Of a DNA stretch of 9,265 nucleotides, positions 7,163-9,265 are shown in pieces. The notes beneath the pieces are model-generated. The model was not told the origin of the DNA. It did not search any database and saw nothing but the letters and a program-made list of their open reading frames with translations. The position numbers and the translations under genes are program-made. Positions within the stretch are counted from its first letter, which is position 1. Each line of letters begins with the position of its first letter. Source of the DNA: an uncultured Clostridia bacterium (lineage in GTDB: Bacteria; Bacillota; Clostridia; Christensenellales; CAG-314); assembly GCA_937875645.1 (NCBI GenBank), contig CALLXO010000064.1, positions 1 to 9,265 on the forward strand, read 5' to 3'.

Positions 7163-7168
7163 AGGAGG
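7163..7168 (+). promoter_or_regulatory. Ribosome binding site fixing the start at 7176
   Basis: AGGAGG lies seven bases before the ATG at 7176. A TTG at 7143 in the same frame lies inside the promoter and would be upstream of the transcript, so it is not the start. Confidence 0.85.
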
Positions 7169-7175
7169 GCTAACT

Positions 7176-7625
7176 ATGCTTTTTGGATTACTTTTTGCTT
7201 CATTAGGAGCGGGCGAATATCTGTTGATTGCAGCTGCAGCGCTGGTGGTTATTGTAATTATTGTTTATTTTTTTGCAGAGAGAAGGCGCATAAAAGCAAA
7301 AAAGTTTGAGGATAAAACAGGTGTAGAATTTGGTTCAAAGCAACGTTTTTCTACTTCTGACGAAGTAACAGACAAATTTGACGAAACAGCCAACGCTACA
7401 TATACAAAAGGCGATATTATTATCGCTGTGGACGAAACATTAACAGCAGGCAAAAAACAAGATTTAACGCCGGGCAAGTACACGATTTTGACTTCTATCG
7501 AAGGGGTGGAAAATTTTAATGTGCGTATTAACGGACTTGTTCGCGAAGTTAAGCATAATAGCGTTGTCATTTTAGGCGAAGGGGATACAATTTGTCCTGT
7601 CAGCCACGCAATTGTTTTAAGATAA
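7176..7625 (+). CDS. Small membrane-anchored protein with a beta-rich C-terminal domain, unrecognised family
   Basis: A 149-residue protein I cannot assign to a named family. Residues 1-33 form one hydrophobic membrane segment, with the core LLIAAAALVVIVIIVYFF at 16-33. It is followed by a basic cluster, ERRRIKAKK (35-43). The positive-inside rule then puts the C-terminus in the cytoplasm. There is no signal peptidase or lipobox motif. Residues 44-80 are polar and probably flexible. Residues 80-149 alternate short hydrophobic strands with glycine turns, including LTPGKYTIL (97-105), NFNVRINGLVREV (113-125) and VVILGEGDTI (130-139), which suggests a compact beta domain. The gene is monocistronic, with its own strong sigma-A promoter, AGGAGG ribosome site and intrinsic terminator. 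That indicates high, probably constitutive expression. Existence of the gene is near certain; function is open. Confidence 0.9.
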   Translation: MLFGLLFASLGAGEYLLIAAAALVVIVIIVYFFAERRRIKAKKFEDKTGVEFGSKQRFSTSDEVTDKFDETANATYTKGDIIIAVDETLTAGKKQDLTPGKYTILTSIEGVENFNVRINGLVREVKHNSVVILGEGDTICPVSHAIVLR

Positions 7626-7927
7626 TTTGTAAATTAATGGTAACTTACTTGAAGTCGCTTATAAAAATAAACTCAGCATATTTTCGCTGAGTTTTTGTTA
7701 TAGGGTAATTAATACCCGATTGTTGTTTTGTTTAGGTAATTTGAAGTATTAACTTTTAAACTATGTTTTAAGTAGAGTATAGAATTTATGCATGCATTAA
7801 AATGCCTAATAGCAAGTAAAGGATATTTCGTTTTTGTTGTTAACTTTGCACACTTTAAATTTAGAAAGAGTAATTTGCGACAGTATTGTGCTTTATTCTT
7901 TGAGCATTATTTCGCAAAACTGAAAAA
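7626..7927. other. Intergenic region, convergent 3' ends
   Basis: About 300 AT-rich bases between the stop of the membrane protein and the stop of the minus-strand ATPase fragment. It holds the terminator at 7669-7694, the small stem at 7703-7717 and, from 7874, repeats that can form alternative hairpins. No open frame with a ribosome site was seen, nor any recognisable RNA gene between about 7720 and 7870. Confidence 0.6.
7669..7694 (+). terminator. Intrinsic terminator of the membrane protein gene
   Basis: A perfect nine-pair stem AAACTCAGC/GCTGAGTTT around an eight-base loop runs into TTTTT (7692-7696), beginning 43 bases after the stop. A second, shorter stem GGGTA/TACCC (7703-7717) followed by T-rich sequence could act as a backup. 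Confidence 0.88.
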
Positions 7928-7938
7928 TTAGTTTGCGA
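7874..7938 (-). repeat. Three-part inverted repeat at the 3' end of the ATPase fragment
   Basis: TTTGCGA occurs at 7874-7880 and 7932-7938, and its complement lies between them at 7912-7918. In the minus-strand transcript the middle copy can pair with the first (nine pairs, one bulged base, eight-base loop, overlapping the stop codon) or with the third (seven pairs, 31-base loop). The first hairpin may protect or define the mRNA 3' end. No T-run follows it, so it is not a typical intrinsic terminator. Confidence 0.4.
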
Positions 7939-8194
7939 GGGGTAAGTCTACATCAATTAGCTGTAAAGCTTTAAAATATCTTCCTCTGTTGCAGATAATC
8001 CTTTCATCTAAAATTAGCCAATCGCCTTTTATGCCGTTTGTACTCGGGTGCGCAAGCAGAAGCGAAGTATAAAGGATGAGGCGGTCGCTATTGTCCAATT
8101 GCGAAAACTCCAACAGATTATTTTGGTCGTCGCCAATAATTAGGTCGTTGTTAAAATATGTAACAAGCAATTTCCCCTTTGTCATATTTTGCAA
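7928..8194 (-). CDS. C-terminal SMC/RecN-like ATPase lobe fragment, probably frameshifted off the upstream gene
   Basis: The 88-residue frame looks like the C-terminal half of an ABC-type ATPase head of the SMC/RecN/YhaN kind. It begins GKLLVTYFNNDLIIGDD, a beta hairpin that usually follows the coiled coil. Next comes EFSQLDNSDRLILYTSLLLA, where LDNSDR sits in place of the LSGGE signature, then DWLILDER with hydrophobic residues before D and E as in Walker B. There is no Walker A, which in this architecture lies at the far N-terminus. The frame is open back to 8242, reading VLQDRIANIVKQANVYL before the first start codon, and that segment also looks like coiled-coil end. A TTG (8194) and an ATG (8185) are the only starts and neither has a real ribosome site. 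I infer it is the broken-off end of the preceding coiled-coil gene. Whether the break is natural or a sequence error cannot be told here. Confidence 0.65.
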   Translation of the reverse strand: MQNMTKGKLLVTYFNNDLIIGDDQNNLLEFSQLDNSDRLILYTSLLLAHPSTNGIKGDWLILDERIICNRGRYFKALQLIDVDLPLAN

Positions 8195-8223
8195 ATAAAC
8201 GTTTGCCTGTTTTACAATATTTG

Positions 8224-9265
8224 CTATTCTGTCTTGCAGTACCTATTTAAAGTTTCCAACTCGTGAGTAGCGTGCGCAAGCTTGATTTTTGCGTTGCTGC
8301 TGTTTAGATAAACGGCAAAAAGATAATCGAACTTCTCTTCCATTTCTTTTATTTCAAGAGTTAATTCGTCTAATCTCTTTTGCTGTTTTGTCTTTAAAGA
8401 GGGGTCAATAGCTTTAAGCTTTGGCAGTAAAGACAAAACATTGTCGCTAACTGCAAGTTTTAATACAACAGAATTCTTTTTTTGCTCGTGTTTCTCGATT
8501 TCTTTTTTTAAAAGGACAATTTCCTCCTCCGTCATGCTCTTTGCAATTTCTAAGGAATTTTCGTCCGCATCGTTGACAATAAGCGTTTGATTTACCGCCG
8601 CTAATTGATTGTTGAGATTTTTTGTATTTTCCTCAATAATACGGTTTAACTGCATCAGTTCTACTTTGCTGTTAAAAACCTTCTCCTCCAACTCTTTTTT
8701 GTTTTCCGCAAGCATATTGCGTTCGCCTTCTATGTCCTCCAACTCGCTCTCTGCTTCAGCAATTTTTTCCGTCAAATCGCCACCCGCTATTATACGAATC
8801 TTTTCCCTCGAATCGACAATTTCCCGCTCGTTTGTTTTGATTTTTTGCATTGTTTCCATAATCAATTCCTGTACGCGGAACTCGGTATAATTAAGTTCGT
8901 CCAATTCGTCGGAGAGTTTTTTATGCTCAGTATAGCAAATATTAAGACGGTCAGATATGTCGCTTAATTCTCGCTTTAGTTGGTCGTTTGTTTGAGTGAG
9001 ATACTCTAAATTTTCCGTTGTGCTTTTGTCTCCTGCGGCATCGTTTAGATATTTTAGACGGCTTAACAGTTCCGTCAATCGTCCCTGCAATTTTTCCGCA
9101 TCTTTTTTATACATACGCAGTTCGGTATCGCTACGCACCACTTCTTCTTGTATATCCATCAAATATTTGGTGCTATTGTTGGATTCGAGTGATTTTAAAT
9201 ATTGCTGTGTCGCCTCATTTTTGTTTTGTGCGACAAGCTCCATATATTTACGGTTGATATTTGCC
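8224..9265 (-). CDS. Long coiled-coil protein, SMC-like ATPase arm, partial (N-terminus beyond right edge)
   Basis: The frame enters from the right edge with no stop; the first ATG in the window (9243) has no ribosome site and is probably internal, so 346 residues are visible. They are highly charged and almost entirely coiled coil, with heptad-like runs such as AESELEDIEGERNMLAENKK and KKEIEKHEQKK, interrupted by likely loops at NDAAGDKST, AGGDLT, VNDADENS and around SLLPKLKAIDPSLK. No ATPase motif, membrane segment or signal peptide is seen. The frame ends LETLNRYCKTE and TAG at 8224-8226. The overlapping frame to the left then supplies an SMC-like signature and Walker B lobe. The arrangement matches the C-terminal arm and head of an SMC/RecN/SbcC/YhaN-like protein, with Walker A expected beyond the right edge. 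A coiled-coil protein unrelated to SMC remains possible if the neighbouring frame is independent. Confidence 0.8.
   Translation of the reverse strand, partial: ANINRKYMELVAQNKNEATQQYLKSLESNNSTKYLMDIQEEVVRSDTELRMYKKDAEKLQGRLTELLSRLKYLNDAAGDKSTTENLEYLTQTNDQLKRELSDISDRLNICYTEHKKLSDELDELNYTEFRVQELIMETMQKIKTNEREIVDSREKIRIIAGGDLTEKIAEAESELEDIEGERNMLAENKKELEEKVFNSKVELMQLNRIIEENTKNLNNQLAAVNQTLIVNDADENSLEIAKSMTEEEIVLLKKEIEKHEQKKNSVVLKLAVSDNVLSLLPKLKAIDPSLKTKQQKRLDELTLEIKEMEEKFDYLFAVYLNSSNAKIKLAHATHELETLNRYCKTE

Noticed and set aside
7143..7175. TTG start extending the membrane protein by eleven residues
   Set aside because: It lies inside the -10 region of the strong promoter, upstream of the predicted transcript start, and the AGGAGG site favours 7176.
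6628..7570. Minus-strand open frames opposite ku and the membrane protein gene
   Set aside because: They are antisense to supported genes with promoter and ribosome-site evidence, and their translations look like random low-complexity sequence.
8609..9257. Plus-strand open frames opposite the coiled-coil gene
   Set aside because: They are shadows of a long open minus-strand frame with clear coiled-coil composition and have no ribosome sites.
1..9265. CRISPR arrays, insertion sequences, tRNA or rRNA genes, prophage or toxin-antitoxin modules
   Set aside because: Both strands were read for spaced direct repeats, terminal inverted repeats with transposase motifs, and cloverleaf or rRNA-like sequence; none was seen.

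Overview
The window is AT-rich and its genes start behind strong purine-rich Shine-Dalgarno sequences (AAGGAGG, GGAGG, AGGAGG). This style, together with a Bacillus/Clostridium-like gene repertoire, suggests a low-GC Bacillota, probably a Clostridia-like anaerobe. One forespore sigma-G-like promoter would fit a spore former, but that is inference. No marker gene in the window fixes the taxon.

Left part (1-5492, minus strand): a compact four-gene histidine-degradation operon, read right to left as hutH, hutU, ftcD and hutI, with hutI running off the left edge. It converts histidine to urocanate, imidazolonepropionate and formiminoglutamate. It then passes the formimino group to tetrahydrofolate and releases glutamate. 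The genes are tightly packed: 38 bp between hutH and hutU, 5 bp between hutU and ftcD, and a one-base TAATG overlap between ftcD and hutI. Known catalytic residues are present in all four products. Upstream of hutH lies a plausible sigma-A promoter whose -10 is covered by an imperfect palindrome, a candidate repressor operator.

Middle (5742-6987): a 54-residue acidic protein on the minus strand with its own terminator and a sigma-G-like promoter. Divergent from it is a bacterial Ku gene for non-homologous end joining. No ligase D partner is visible.

Right part (7126-9265): a near-consensus sigma-A promoter drives a small membrane-anchored protein of unrecognised family, closed by a clear intrinsic terminator. 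About 300 non-coding bases follow. The last gene, on the minus strand and entering from the right edge, is a long coiled-coil protein. The following short reading frame looks like the C-terminal ATPase lobe of an SMC/RecN-like protein (degenerate signature motif plus Walker B WLILDE). The two frames overlap and together read like one protein broken by a single-base frameshift near 8236-8242.

Most of the window is recognisable metabolism and housekeeping. The items worth a second look are the split SMC-like gene, the unrecognised 149-residue membrane protein, the sigma-G-like promoter beside ku, and the palindrome over the hut promoter. I found no convincing evidence of a wholly new system.
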